The translations under genes and the position numbers were made by a program. From assembly GCA_005884005.1 (NCBI GenBank), contig VAWI01000045.1, positions 1 through 45,508 on the forward strand: 45,508 nt of DNA. The letters run 5' to 3'. This document shows, one piece after another, positions 22,516 through 30,578 of the stretch. Position 1 is the first letter of the stretch. Every line of letters starts with the position of its first letter. The notes under the pieces were generated by a model. The model searched no databases. It was given only the letters and a program-made list of their open reading frames with translations, and was not told where the DNA came from. The DNA is from Actinomycetota bacterium (lineage in GTDB: Bacteria > Actinomycetota > Thermoleophilia > Gaiellales > Gaiellaceae).

Positions 22516-23088
22516 ATGAGCCGGCGAAACGAGCTCACCAGGCAGGCTGCGCGTCTGTTCGCGCAGAAGGGCTACCACGGCACCTCGATCGGCGACCTCG
22601 CCGAGGCGATGGGCGTGCAGAAGGGCTCGCTCTACGCGCACATCAGCTCGAAGCAGGACCTGCTCTACGTGACGATGGCCGAAGGAGCGCGCGCGTTCCA
22701 CGCCGGGCTTGACGCGATTCCCGAGGAGCTGCCGGCGACGGCCAAGATCCGGTTGGCGCTGCGCTCACATCTCGCGGTCGTCGCGGACCAACTCGACGTC
22801 GCGACCGTGTTCGTCCAGGAGTGGCGGTACCTCGAGGGCGAGCGCCGCGACGAGATCATCGCGGAGCGCCGGCGCTACGAGGAGCGGATTCGAGCTTTCT
22901 TTCGGGAGGGCCGAGACCTCGGCGAGCTCCGCACCGACCTCGACGAAACGACGGCGGCTTTGCTCGTCCTTTCGGCCGTCAACTGGGCCTATACCTGGCT
23001 CCAGCCCGGGCGCGACACGGATGAGCTCGCCGACCGGTTCTACTCCCTGCTTGTCGAGGGAATGCGCGGCTACGCGACTCCAGCTTAA
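22516..23088 (+). CDS. TetR/AcrR family regulator of the phenylacetate genes
   Basis: Transcriptional repressor of 190 residues. The N-terminal helix-turn-helix is plain: LTRQAARLFAQKGYHGTSIG then DLAEAMGVQKGSLYAHISSK. The C-terminal ligand domain has FVQEWRYLEGERRDEIIAERRRYE and resembles acyl-CoA-responsive TetR proteins. ATG 22516 starts right before the HTH and follows the plus-strand TAGGGT box by 10 nt. It almost certainly binds the palindrome at 22486-22505 and controls paaABCD and itself (inference from layout). The name PaaR is plausible but not proven. Confidence 0.9.
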   Translation: MSRRNELTRQAARLFAQKGYHGTSIGDLAEAMGVQKGSLYAHISSKQDLLYVTMAEGARAFHAGLDAIPEELPATAKIRLALRSHLAVVADQLDVATVFVQEWRYLEGERRDEIIAERRRYEERIRAFFREGRDLGELRTDLDETTAALLVLSAVNWAYTWLQPGRDTDELADRFYSLLVEGMRGYATPA

Positions 23089-23112
23089 GGTTTTTGGAGA
23101 TCAACCGAGCGC

Positions 23113-23463
23113 TCAGACGTTGCGGGAATCCTCTCCCGACGCGTAGGTGATCGCCTCCAGCAGGCGGCCGTCGGGATCGTGGAAGAACAGGCCGATCGCG
23201 ATCTCGTGGTCGCGCTCTTCGTGCTCGATCCCGGCCTGCTCGAGCCGCCGCTTGATCTCGGCTCGCTCCGCGGCCGAGACGCGTACGCCGACGTGGTCGC
23301 CGGGGCCGCCGCGCTTGTGAAACGCGAAGCCCGTATTGCCAACGTATGCCATCACCGGATGCCCCTCGGTCTTGACGACGCGGGCGCCGAGGATCCGCTC
23401 GTAGAAGCCGGCGGTCGCGTCAGGGTCGTCCGTCTCGAAGGCCGCGTGGTCGAGCCGTGGCAT
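23113..23463 (-). CDS. VOC (glyoxalase/dioxygenase superfamily) protein
   Basis: Vicinal-oxygen-chelate fold protein of 116 residues with the two beta-alpha-beta-beta-beta repeats. Metal-ligand candidates are His5 in RLDHAAF, HVGVRV and Glu in LLEAITY, with FFHDPDGRLLEAI typical of the family. Function could be a lyase, isomerase or resistance protein; methylmalonyl-CoA epimerase is possible but not supported specifically. ATG 23463 is chosen as the start of similarity. It begins within 2 bp of, or 10 bp before, the start of the divergent lipid kinase-like gene. Confidence 0.85.
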   Translation of the reverse strand: MPRLDHAAFETDDPDATAGFYERILGARVVKTEGHPVMAYVGNTGFAFHKRGGPGDHVGVRVSAAERAEIKRRLEQAGIEHEERDHEIAIGLFFHDPDGRLLEAITYASGEDSRNV

Positions 23464-23473
23464 GCTCGCGACG

Positions 23474-24376
23474 ATGAACGGCGCCGCCCTGATCGTCAAC
23501 CCGTTTGCAAGCGGCGTCACCGAGGAAAGGCTCGCCGCCGTCGAGCGCGAGCTGCGCCCCGGTATCGAGTTGACCGTGGCGCTGACCGAGCGGCCCCAGC
23601 ACGCGACCGAGCTGGTTCGCGGCCTCGACGGCGCCGACCGCATCTACGTCTTCGGCGGCGACGGGCTCCTCAACGAGGTGTTGAACGGTCTCGGCGAGGA
23701 CGCCGTGGTCGGAGTGCTTCCCGGGGGGCGGACGAACGTCGTCGCTCGGGCACTCGGCGTGCCGCTCGATCCTGCCGCCGCCGCGCGAATGCTCGTGTCG
23801 GCGCCGCCGCGCAGGATCTCGCTCGGCCGGGCGAACGGGAGACGATTCGCGTTCGCCGCCGGCGTCGGCTTCGACGCGGAGCTCGTTCGCCGCGTCGACC
23901 GGCGCGGCCGTCGCAGCGACGGCCGCAGGCCCGGCGACGTCGCCTTTGCCTGGGAGGCGGCCAAGCTTCTCATGGGCTGGCGCGCCCGGCGCGAGCCGGC
24001 GCTCGAAATCGAGGGATTCGGCCGCGCTGCCTTCGCGCTCGTCGCCAATGGCTATCCGTATTCGTATGCCGGGCGCCGGCCTGTGCGGGTGGCGTCCGAG
24101 GCGCGCTTCGAGCTCGGGCTCGATCTCGTGGCCCCCCAGCGGGTGGGCCCTCGGGCGATCCCTCGCTTTGTCGGTTACGCCTTTCGCGGCGGAGCCGACC
24201 GGGCAGAAGACGTCCTCTACGGCCACGATCTCGACCGGATCGACGTTCGCTGTGATCGCCCGCTCCCGCTGCAGGTCGACGGCGAGGATCTCGGAGACGT
24301 CGACTCGGTCGTCTTCGAGGCCGAGCGAGACGCTGTCTCGATTCTCGCGCCGGACGCCGGTACGCTCACGGCGTGA
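23474..24376 (+). CDS. diacylglycerol/lipid kinase-like protein (YegS/LCB5 family)
   Basis: Predicted lipid kinase of about 300 residues. The nucleotide-binding signature is VFGGDGLLNEVLNGL preceded by LIVNPFASG. The segment LPGGRTNVVARALGV replaces the usual PLGTGNDFAR, and the C-terminal domain has LPLQVDGEDLG. ATG 23474 gives MNGAALIVNP, the usual N-terminus; ATG 23462, four codons upstream, is also possible and would overlap the start of the divergent VOC gene. No Shine-Dalgarno is seen. It is the first gene of an operon whose stops and starts overlap through to the DUF58 gene. Confidence 0.87.
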   Translation: MNGAALIVNPFASGVTEERLAAVERELRPGIELTVALTERPQHATELVRGLDGADRIYVFGGDGLLNEVLNGLGEDAVVGVLPGGRTNVVARALGVPLDPAAAARMLVSAPPRRISLGRANGRRFAFAAGVGFDAELVRRVDRRGRRSDGRRPGDVAFAWEAAKLLMGWRARREPALEIEGFGRAAFALVANGYPYSYAGRRPVRVASEARFELGLDLVAPQRVGPRAIPRFVGYAFRGGADRAEDVLYGHDLDRIDVRCDRPLPLQVDGEDLGDVDSVVFEAERDAVSILAPDAGTLTA

Positions 24377-25266
24377 CCGACCCGCGGACGCGGCTCACGC
24401 GTGCGCTGCTGCTCGTGGCGGCGTCCGTCGTGCTGGTCGCGCTGGTCGCGGTTGCAGCTGGGGGTTACCGGCTTGGCGGCTCCGGGTCCTCGCATGTGAG
24501 CCCCTACGCCGTCGACACGATCCTGACGATCGTGATCGCCCTCTACGTCATCGGTGCGATTGTGGTGATCATCGGGATGTTCTGGAGTGGACTCGTGCTT
24601 CGCCGCCACGAGCGGACGCAGACTCGCCGCGAGCGGACCGTTCGATCGATTGTCCTCCTCCTTTCAGTCGGGGCCCTGATCACGATCGCTGCCGAGCGCT
24701 TCCACCTCCGCGCGCATCCTCGTAGCCCCGCCGCCAACACCACGGCCGCGGGGAATCCATTGCAAGGCATCAATCGGAAGAAGACGGCGCGGCCGTCGGC
24801 AACGACCCAGGCACACTTCCGTTTGGCGCCGTTTCTCGCTGTCCTCGGGGCGGGCGGAATCGCATTCGCGGCATTCCTGATCGCCGAGCGCGGGCGCAGG
24901 CGGCGCCTTCCGCGCGAACTGAACGTCCGGGAAACGCTGTCCGACGTCCTCGACGAGACGCTGGACGACCTGCGCGCCGAGACGGATCCACGCCGCGCCG
25001 TGATCGCGGCCTACGTACGCATGGAGCGAGCCCTCGCCGCTCACGGCGTTCCGCGGCGGCGGTTCGAGGCGCCGCACGAGTACCTGGGCAGGGTGCTGGG
25101 CGAGCTGACCGGCGGCCGACTGGCTGCCTCCCGGCTCACGACGTTGTTCGAGCGCGCGCGCTTCAGCCCGCACGAGATCGACGCTGCGATGAAGGCCGAC
25201 GCAATCGAGGCGATCGAGAGCCTGCAGGCCGACCTCGCCGCTGTCGAAGCGGCGGAGGCCGCGTGA
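24373..25266 (+). CDS. DUF4129-domain membrane protein
   Basis: Membrane protein of 297 residues. Three hydrophobic helices (about residues 11-31, 48-70 and 91-106) precede a loop, and another helix (about 152-168) leads to a C-terminal cytoplasmic DUF4129-like helical domain (AAYVRMERALAAHGVPRRRFEAPHEYL, with the typical R..ET..EYL layout). GTG 24373 overlaps the previous stop as GTGA. DUF4129 proteins often accompany MoxR and DUF58, as here; such operons are associated with envelope or protein-complex assembly, but the substrate is unknown. Confidence 0.85.
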   Translation: MTDPRTRLTRALLLVAASVVLVALVAVAAGGYRLGGSGSSHVSPYAVDTILTIVIALYVIGAIVVIIGMFWSGLVLRRHERTQTRRERTVRSIVLLLSVGALITIAAERFHLRAHPRSPAANTTAAGNPLQGINRKKTARPSATTQAHFRLAPFLAVLGAGGIAFAAFLIAERGRRRRLPRELNVRETLSDVLDETLDDLRAETDPRRAVIAAYVRMERALAAHGVPRRRFEAPHEYLGRVLGELTGGRLAASRLTTLFERARFSPHEIDAAMKADAIEAIESLQADLAAVEAAEAA

Positions 25267-25778
25267 GAGGCAGGTTCTTTCGGGTCGCGACGGCCATTTC
25301 GTTCGCAACGGCGATCCTTTTGCCGCTCGTTGTTCTCGTTCCGAGCAGGCGGACGTTGTTCGTCGGGATCTACGAGCTCGTTCTTGCCGGGATCGCGATC
25401 GGAACCCTCGTCGGTTCCTTTCGAGCGTTTCAGCCCGAGGCGTGGATGAGATCGCCCTTTGAGCGCGCTCGTGAGAAGCCGGGGCGGCCGCAAGCGATTG
25501 CGGAGCTCGACCGGATCGACCGTCTGGTCGTTCTCGGTGCGGCGAACGAGTTCGACCTGCACTACCGCCTCCGGCCACTTCTCCGTCAAATAGCCGGCGA
25601 GCGCCTGTACGGCCGGTACGGCCTCGAGCTCGACCGCGATCCCGATCGTGCGAGGGCGCTGCTCGGTGAGGGCCTGTGGGAGCTCGTCCGACCGGAGCGC
25701 GAGGTGGGGAGGCGATCGGGGCCGGGGCTGCCTGCCGCCGATTTGGCGGAGCACGTCGCCTTGCTGGAGCAGCTGTGA
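25263..25778 (+). CDS. membrane protein of MoxR operon, unknown function
   Basis: A 171-residue protein with two N-terminal membrane helices (about residues 8-26 and 32-52) and a charged cytoplasmic helical domain. Family not recognised. GTG 25263 overlaps the upstream stop as GTGA, and its own stop overlaps the MoxR start the same way, so it is translated as part of the MoxR/DUF58/DUF4129 unit. The repeated IDRLVVLGAANEFDLHYRLRP pattern suggests a peripheral domain facing MoxR (inference). Confidence 0.75.
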   Translation: MRGRFFRVATAISFATAILLPLVVLVPSRRTLFVGIYELVLAGIAIGTLVGSFRAFQPEAWMRSPFERAREKPGRPQAIAELDRIDRLVVLGAANEFDLHYRLRPLLRQIAGERLYGRYGLELDRDPDRARALLGEGLWELVRPEREVGRRSGPGLPAADLAEHVALLEQL

Positions 25779-26746
25779 CGATCGAGCAGCTCGCTGCGAA
25801 AGCCGAGCAGATCCTCGACGAGCTCGAGCGCGCGATCGTGGGCAAGCGCGAGGCGCTCGAGCTCGTTCTGCTTGGTGTTCTCGCCGACGGGCATGTCCTG
25901 ATCGAGGACTTCCCGGGCCTCGCGAAGACGTTGATCGCCCGCTCGTTCGCGCAGGTGACCTCGATGCGCTTCAAGCGCGTCCAGTTCACGCCTGACCTGA
26001 TGCCGGGCGATGTCACCGGCTCCTCGATCTTCGACCAACGCACGTCGGATTTCGAGTTCCGGCCGGGGCCGATCTTCACGAACCTGCTTCTCGCCGACGA
26101 GATCAACCGGGCTCCGCCGAAGACGCAGGCGGCGCTGCTCGAGGGAATGCAGGAGCATCAGGTGACGATCGACGGGACGACGCACGCGCTCGAGCGCCCC
26201 TTCCTCGTGCTCGCGACTCAAAACCCGGTCGAGTACGAAGGGACCTACCCGCTCCCGGAGGCGCAGCTCGACCGCTTCCTGCTGCGCCTGCAGGTCGGCT
26301 ATCCCTCGTCTGACGACGAGTGGGCGATTCTCGAGCGACGGCTCGAGCGCGGCGAGGACGAGGTCGAGCTGAGCCCGGTCGTCGACCGCGAAACGTTGCT
26401 GGCAATGCAGAGCGCGGTCGAGGACGTGTATGTCGCCGACAGCCTCGGCCGCTACATCGTCGAGCTCGTCGCCGCGACCAGGGCGAGCCCGCGTCTGCAG
26501 GTCGGGGCAAGCCCCCGCGGGTCGCTCGCGCTGCTGAAGCTCGCCCGCTGCCGGGCCGCGCTTCACAGCCGTGACTTCGCGACCCCGGACGACGTCAAGG
26601 CCGTCGCCGTACCGGGTCTTGGACACCGCTTGATGTTGAAGCCCGAGCTCTGGGTGCAGCGGATCAGCGGCGACGACGTCGTCCGCGAGACGCTCGAGCA
26701 GGTACCGACGCCGTCGGCCGAAGAGGCCCTGCGGCTGCCCGAGTGA
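25775..26746 (+). CDS. MoxR-family AAA+ ATPase
   Basis: MoxR ATPase of 323 residues, a chaperone-like AAA+ protein. Walker A is the MoxR variant EDFPGLAKT, Walker B is LLADEINRAPPKTQ, and sensor 1 is LVLATQNPVEYEGTYPLPEAQLDRF. The C-terminal lid contains GASPRGSLALLK. GTG 25775 overlaps the upstream stop and starts at VTIEQLAAKAEQIL. It is followed directly by DUF58, its usual partner. The pair is thought to remodel or metallate partner proteins; targets here are not evident. Confidence 0.95.
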   Translation: MTIEQLAAKAEQILDELERAIVGKREALELVLLGVLADGHVLIEDFPGLAKTLIARSFAQVTSMRFKRVQFTPDLMPGDVTGSSIFDQRTSDFEFRPGPIFTNLLLADEINRAPPKTQAALLEGMQEHQVTIDGTTHALERPFLVLATQNPVEYEGTYPLPEAQLDRFLLRLQVGYPSSDDEWAILERRLERGEDEVELSPVVDRETLLAMQSAVEDVYVADSLGRYIVELVAATRASPRLQVGASPRGSLALLKLARCRAALHSRDFATPDDVKAVAVPGLGHRLMLKPELWVQRISGDDVVRETLEQVPTPSAEEALRLPE

Positions 26747-28014
26747 GTAGGTACGCGACGCCGAAGCTCGGCGCCTATGTGCTCCTGACCGCGCTCGGGT
26801 TGCTGGGCGCACTGATCTTCGCGAGACCCGAGCTGGCGCTGATCGCGCTGCCGTTCGCGGTCGCGCTGGCGGTCGGCCTTTCACACGCGCGGCAACCGGA
26901 CGTTCGCGTTCATCTCGAGTTCGACAGCGAGCGGGTGCTCGAGGAAGACGAGGTGGCGTTGGAGCTGGAGTTGGATGCCCGCGATTCAGCATCCCGCCTC
27001 GAGCTCCTCGTCGAGATCCCGCGCGGGCTCGAGCTCGTCGAAGGAAGGAATCCGGTCGCGCTTCGGCTCGAGCGCGGCGAGGAGCGGCGTCTCGACCTCC
27101 GGCTGCTGTGCCGGCGGTGGGGCGCGTACCGCCTAGGGGACGTTCATCTTCGGGCCAGGGACGCGGGGGGTTTGCTCGCCTGGGAGCAGACGCTCGATCG
27201 GGCGGCACCGCTGCGCGTCTACCCGAGGCCCGAGCAGCTGCGCGAGCTCGTGACGCCGCGCGAGACGCAGCTTTTCACCGGCAACCGCGTCTCGCGGCAG
27301 AAGGGCGAGGGGCTGGAGTTCGCGGATCTGCGGCCGTTCGCCGCGGGCGACCGGATCAGGCGGATCAACTGGCGCGCCAGCGCACGGCGCGGCGATTTCT
27401 GGGTCAACGAGTTCCACGCCGAGCGGAACGCCGACGTGATCCTGTTCCTCGACAGCTTCGCGGACGCCCGGCGCGGTGGAACGGGGACACTCGACCAGGC
27501 GATTCGGGCTGCCGCCTCCGTGAGCGAGCGCTACGTCGTCGATAAGGACCGGGTTGGTCTCGTCAACTTCGGCGGCGTCTTGAACTGGCTTCGTCCCGGG
27601 ACGGGAATGGTGCAGCGCTACCGGATCGTCGACGCGCTGCTGAACACCGAGATCACGCTCAGTTATGCGTGGAAGGAGATCGACGTCCTGCCGCGCGGGA
27701 CGCTGCCGCCGAAGGCGCTCGTGCTCGCGCTGACGCCGTTGCTGGACGATCGTACGGTCAGCGCGCTCCTCGACCTGCGCGCCCGCGGCTTCGACCTCGT
27801 CGTCATCGAGGTCTCGCCGCTGCCGTTCGCCGAGCCGCCGCCGGGCAGGTCCGGCGAGCTTGCGTTCAGGCTTTGGAAGCTGCGGCGCGAGGGCCGCCGG
27901 TCCGAGTACGAGCGGGCCGGGGCACAAGTGGTCGAGTGGCACGACGGGACGCCGCTGACCGCGATCCTCGAGGGGGTGAGCGCATCCCGCCGGCACGCCC
28001 GCGTACGCGTTTAG
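26743..28014 (+). CDS. DUF58 domain protein
   Basis: A 423-residue DUF58 protein, the regular neighbour of MoxR. Two membrane helices lie near the N-terminus (about 11-28 and 30-45), followed by a beta-rich extracytoplasmic-like segment and a von Willebrand-like domain. The DUF58 signature is DRIRRINWRASARRGDFWVNEF, near residue 203, followed by an acidic metal site DVILFLDSFAD. GTG 26743 overlaps the MoxR stop by 4 nt. Function is poorly known; with MoxR it is linked to stress resistance and envelope complexes. Confidence 0.93.
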   Translation: MSRYATPKLGAYVLLTALGLLGALIFARPELALIALPFAVALAVGLSHARQPDVRVHLEFDSERVLEEDEVALELELDARDSASRLELLVEIPRGLELVEGRNPVALRLERGEERRLDLRLLCRRWGAYRLGDVHLRARDAGGLLAWEQTLDRAAPLRVYPRPEQLRELVTPRETQLFTGNRVSRQKGEGLEFADLRPFAAGDRIRRINWRASARRGDFWVNEFHAERNADVILFLDSFADARRGGTGTLDQAIRAAASVSERYVVDKDRVGLVNFGGVLNWLRPGTGMVQRYRIVDALLNTEITLSYAWKEIDVLPRGTLPPKALVLALTPLLDDRTVSALLDLRARGFDLVVIEVSPLPFAEPPPGRSGELAFRLWKLRREGRRSEYERAGAQVVEWHDGTPLTAILEGVSASRRHARVRV

Positions 28015-28526
28015 GACTTGCGGTCGCGGCCGTCGCGGCCGTCGCGGGTGTCGCCATGTACGGGACGCTCGAGGCCGATCGCGTCGCTGTCTTGGTGCTC
28101 GCGCTCGGCGCGGGCTCCGTCGTGCTGCTCGTCTGCGGCCTCGCGGCTCCGAGCCCGCCGGCCGTGGTCGGTTCATTCGTAGGCGTCGCCGCATCGTGGT
28201 CGGTTTCGGCGTGGACGCGGGGCTCCGGCGCCCCCGGCGGAACAATTCTCGCCGCGGTCGGGATCTTCGTCGCTGCCGAGCTCGCCTATTGGTCGCTCGA
28301 GCAGGTCTCGGTCGTGGATGAGCCGGAGCTCCTGGCCCGGCGGGCAGCCGGGCTCGCGATACGTGCCGCCGCCGCGCTGGCGCTCGTTGCCTTCGCGCTG
28401 GCCGCACTGGACCTTCGCACCGGCGGCGGCCTCCTGCTCGAGGCGGTTGGCGCCGCCGCTGCGGTTGCATTGCTCGCACTCGTTCTCCTGCTGGCGAGGG
28501 CGGGGCACGAGAACCCAGAGCGGTAG
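27984..28526 (+). CDS. polytopic membrane protein, start uncertain
   Basis: Hydrophobic protein with about five membrane segments (LGLAVAAVAAVAGVAMYGTL, VAVLVLALGAGSVVLLVCGL, and others), unrecognised. It closes the MoxR operon. The start is unclear. ATC 27984 follows a purine-rich GAGGGGGTGAG and would give an Arg-rich N-terminus before the first helix. GTG 27936 would extend it into the DUF58 gene by 79 nt with shadow-like residues, and ATG 28056 would cut off the first helix. I show the ATC version. Its stop codon TAG (28524) lies within the -10 box of the next gene. Confidence 0.6.
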   Translation: MPPARPRTRLGLAVAAVAAVAGVAMYGTLEADRVAVLVLALGAGSVVLLVCGLAAPSPPAVVGSFVGVAASWSVSAWTRGSGAPGGTILAAVGIFVAAELAYWSLEQVSVVDEPELLARRAAGLAIRAAAALALVAFALAALDLRTGGGLLLEAVGAAAAVALLALVLLLARAGHENPER

Positions 28527-28529
28527 ATT
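28524..28529 (+). promoter_or_regulatory. -10 box TAGATT, leaderless promoter of 2-oxoacid dehydrogenase operon
   Basis: TAGATT ends 8 nt before ATG 28538. Its first three bases are the stop codon of the preceding membrane-protein gene. No Shine-Dalgarno is visible. Confidence 0.5.
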
Positions 28530-28537
28530 TCGAGCAG

Positions 28538-29611
28538 ATGGCTCAAACGCTACGCGTCCCAGGATCACACGAGCTCCGGCGTGTGATCGGAGACGGCGAG
28601 GCGATTCCGGACGGAGAGGTCGAAGGGCTCGAGGAACGCGACCTGCTCGAGCTCTATCGCTCGATGGTCTTGCTGCGCACGTACGACGAGCGCTCGGTCG
28701 TCTTCCACCGGCAGGGCCGGGTCGGCACCTACGCGATCTTCTGGAATCACGAGGCGATGCAGGCCGGCTCGGCCTACGCGCTCGAGCGAGGAGACTGGAT
28801 CTTCCCCAGCTATCGGGAGTCGGCTATCGGGCTGCTGCGGGGGATGCCGGTCTCGACAGTGCTCTCCTGGTGGCGAGGGCATCCGTCAGGCTGGTGGAAT
28901 CCCCTCGACTACAACGTCGCGTCGATCTGCGTACCGATCGGGACGCACGTGCCGCATGCGGCCGGGCTCGCGTGGGGGAAGAAGCTGCGCGGCGAGTCCG
29001 GATGCGCGATCGCGTACTTCGGCGACGGCGCCACGTCCGAGGGCTCGTTCCACGAGGGCGCCAACTTCGCGGGGGTGATGCGCGCGCCCCTGATCCTCTT
29101 CTGCAACAACAACCAGTGGGCGATCTCGACGCCGCTTGCTGCCCAGACGGCGGCAGAGACGCTGGCCGACAAGGCGGTCGGCTACGGAATCCCGGGCGTT
29201 CGGGTCGACGGAGGCGACGTCCTCGCCGTGTTCGAGGCCACGCGCGAGGCTGTCGCGAGGGCGCGGGCTGGGGATGGGCCGACCTTCATCGAGGCCGTCT
29301 CGTATCGGACGGCGCCGCACGCGACCGCTGACGATCCACGCGCCTACATCGACCTCGAGCGGGTCGAGGAGGAGAAGGCCCGCGAGTGCCTTGGACGCTA
29401 CGAGGCCTATCTGCAGCGGGCCGGCGTGCTGAGCGACGAGCTCGCGGAGGCAACTAGGGCCGAGGCGGCCGAGGCTCTGCGCTCCGGGATAGCGGCGGCT
29501 GAAGCTGAGCCGCCGGCGGATGTCGCGCTGTTGTTCGAGCATGCCTACGCAGCCCCGCCGGCCTCGTTTGCCGCCGAGCTCGCCGAGTTGAGGGAGCTTC
29601 TCGATGGCTGA
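28538..29611 (+). CDS. 2-oxoacid dehydrogenase (pyruvate or branched-chain) E1 component alpha subunit
   Basis: Thiamine-diphosphate decarboxylase subunit of a pyruvate or branched-chain 2-oxoacid dehydrogenase complex. The 357 residues carry the ThDP motif: GDGATSEGSFHEGANF, with NNNQWAIS at the end. The phosphorylation-loop-like region SYRTAPHATADDPRAY is also present. It forms an alpha2beta2 tetramer with the next gene, whose start overlaps this stop by 8 nt. E2 is 1.4 kb downstream; no E3 is in the window. Substrate (pyruvate or branched-chain) cannot be decided from the sequence alone. Confidence 0.94.
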   Translation: MAQTLRVPGSHELRRVIGDGEAIPDGEVEGLEERDLLELYRSMVLLRTYDERSVVFHRQGRVGTYAIFWNHEAMQAGSAYALERGDWIFPSYRESAIGLLRGMPVSTVLSWWRGHPSGWWNPLDYNVASICVPIGTHVPHAAGLAWGKKLRGESGCAIAYFGDGATSEGSFHEGANFAGVMRAPLILFCNNNQWAISTPLAAQTAAETLADKAVGYGIPGVRVDGGDVLAVFEATREAVARARAGDGPTFIEAVSYRTAPHATADDPRAYIDLERVEEEKARECLGRYEAYLQRAGVLSDELAEATRAEAAEALRSGIAAAEAEPPADVALLFEHAYAAPPASFAAELAELRELLDG

Positions 29612-30578
29612 GCTCACGCTCGTCGAGGCGATCAACGACGCCTTCCACACCGAGCTCGGGCGCGACGAGTCGGTGCTCGTCATGGGCGAGGACGTCGGCC
29701 GCGCGGGCGGGGTCTTCCGGGCGACGGCCGGCCTGCGGGACAAGTTCGGTGCCGACCGGTGCGTGGATACGCCGCTGGCGGAGGCCGGGATTCTCGGAGC
29801 AGCCGTCGGTCTCTGCATGGCCGGCTGGCGTCCCGTATGCGAAATGCAGTACGACGCCTTTTCGTATCCCTGCCTCGACCAGCTGATCACGCACGTCGGC
29901 CGGTACCGCTGGCGGACGCGCGGCGGGATGGGGTTTCCGCTGGTCGTGCGGATGCCGTACGGCGGCGGCGTTCGCGCGCCGGAGCTCCACGACGACTCGC
30001 CCGAGGCGTACTACGCGCATACGCCCGGTGTGAAGGTGGCTATCCCTTCAACACCGGCGGACGCGAAGGGCCTGCTTGCGGCGGCGATTCGCGATCCCGA
30101 TCCGGTAATCGTGCTCGAGCCGAAGCTCCACTACCGGACGATGCGGGGGGAGGTCCCGGCCGGAGAGCACGTCGTTCCGCTGGGCGAGGCGCGCCTGGCA
30201 CGGGAAGGCGATGACGCGACGATCGTTGCCTACGGGTCGATGGTGCCGGTCGCCGAACGGGCTGCCGAGGCGCTTGAGGGAGAAGCTTCGATCGAGGTGC
30301 TCGACATCCGCACCCTGAAGCCGCTGGACGAGGGCGCTCTGCTCGCCTCGGCCGGGAAGACCGGCCGGGTCGTGATCGTCCAAGAAGCGCCGCGAACCGC
30401 CGGCTACGGAGCCGAGTTGGCAGCGATTCTCGCCGAGAAGGCGATGCTCGACCTGCGCGCGCCCGTCATTCGGGTCACCGGCTACGACGTGCCGTACCCG
30501 TACTGGCAGATCGAGGACGCGTACATGCCATCCGTCGAGCGGGTCGTGGCCGCGGTTCGCAAGACGCTCGAGTTCTGA
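29604..30578 (+). CDS. 2-oxoacid dehydrogenase E1 component beta subunit
   Basis: Transketolase-like beta subunit of the same E1 enzyme, 324 residues. Features are VLVMGEDVGRAGGVFRAT, DTPLAEAGILGAAVGL, YDAFSYPCLDQLITHVGRYR, and the C-terminal domain VEVLDIRTLKPLDEGAL and VTGYDVPYPYW. ATG 29604 overlaps the alpha-subunit stop. Its own TGA stop at 30576-30578 is overlapped by a CTG that appears to start the HIRAN-domain gene. Confidence 0.95.
   Translation: MAELTLVEAINDAFHTELGRDESVLVMGEDVGRAGGVFRATAGLRDKFGADRCVDTPLAEAGILGAAVGLCMAGWRPVCEMQYDAFSYPCLDQLITHVGRYRWRTRGGMGFPLVVRMPYGGGVRAPELHDDSPEAYYAHTPGVKVAIPSTPADAKGLLAAAIRDPDPVIVLEPKLHYRTMRGEVPAGEHVVPLGEARLAREGDDATIVAYGSMVPVAERAAEALEGEASIEVLDIRTLKPLDEGALLASAGKTGRVVIVQEAPRTAGYGAELAAILAEKAMLDLRAPVIRVTGYDVPYPYWQIEDAYMPSVERVVAAVRKTLEF

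Noticed and set aside
28021-28050. Tandem repeat GTCGCGGCC at the start of the membrane-protein gene
   Set aside because: Three short copies encoding Val-Ala-Ala in a membrane helix; a coding-level repeat of no evident significance.
28886-29890. Long minus-strand open frame opposite the E1 genes
   Set aside because: Arg/Pro/Ser-rich shadow of a clear coding region; no family motif and no start signal.
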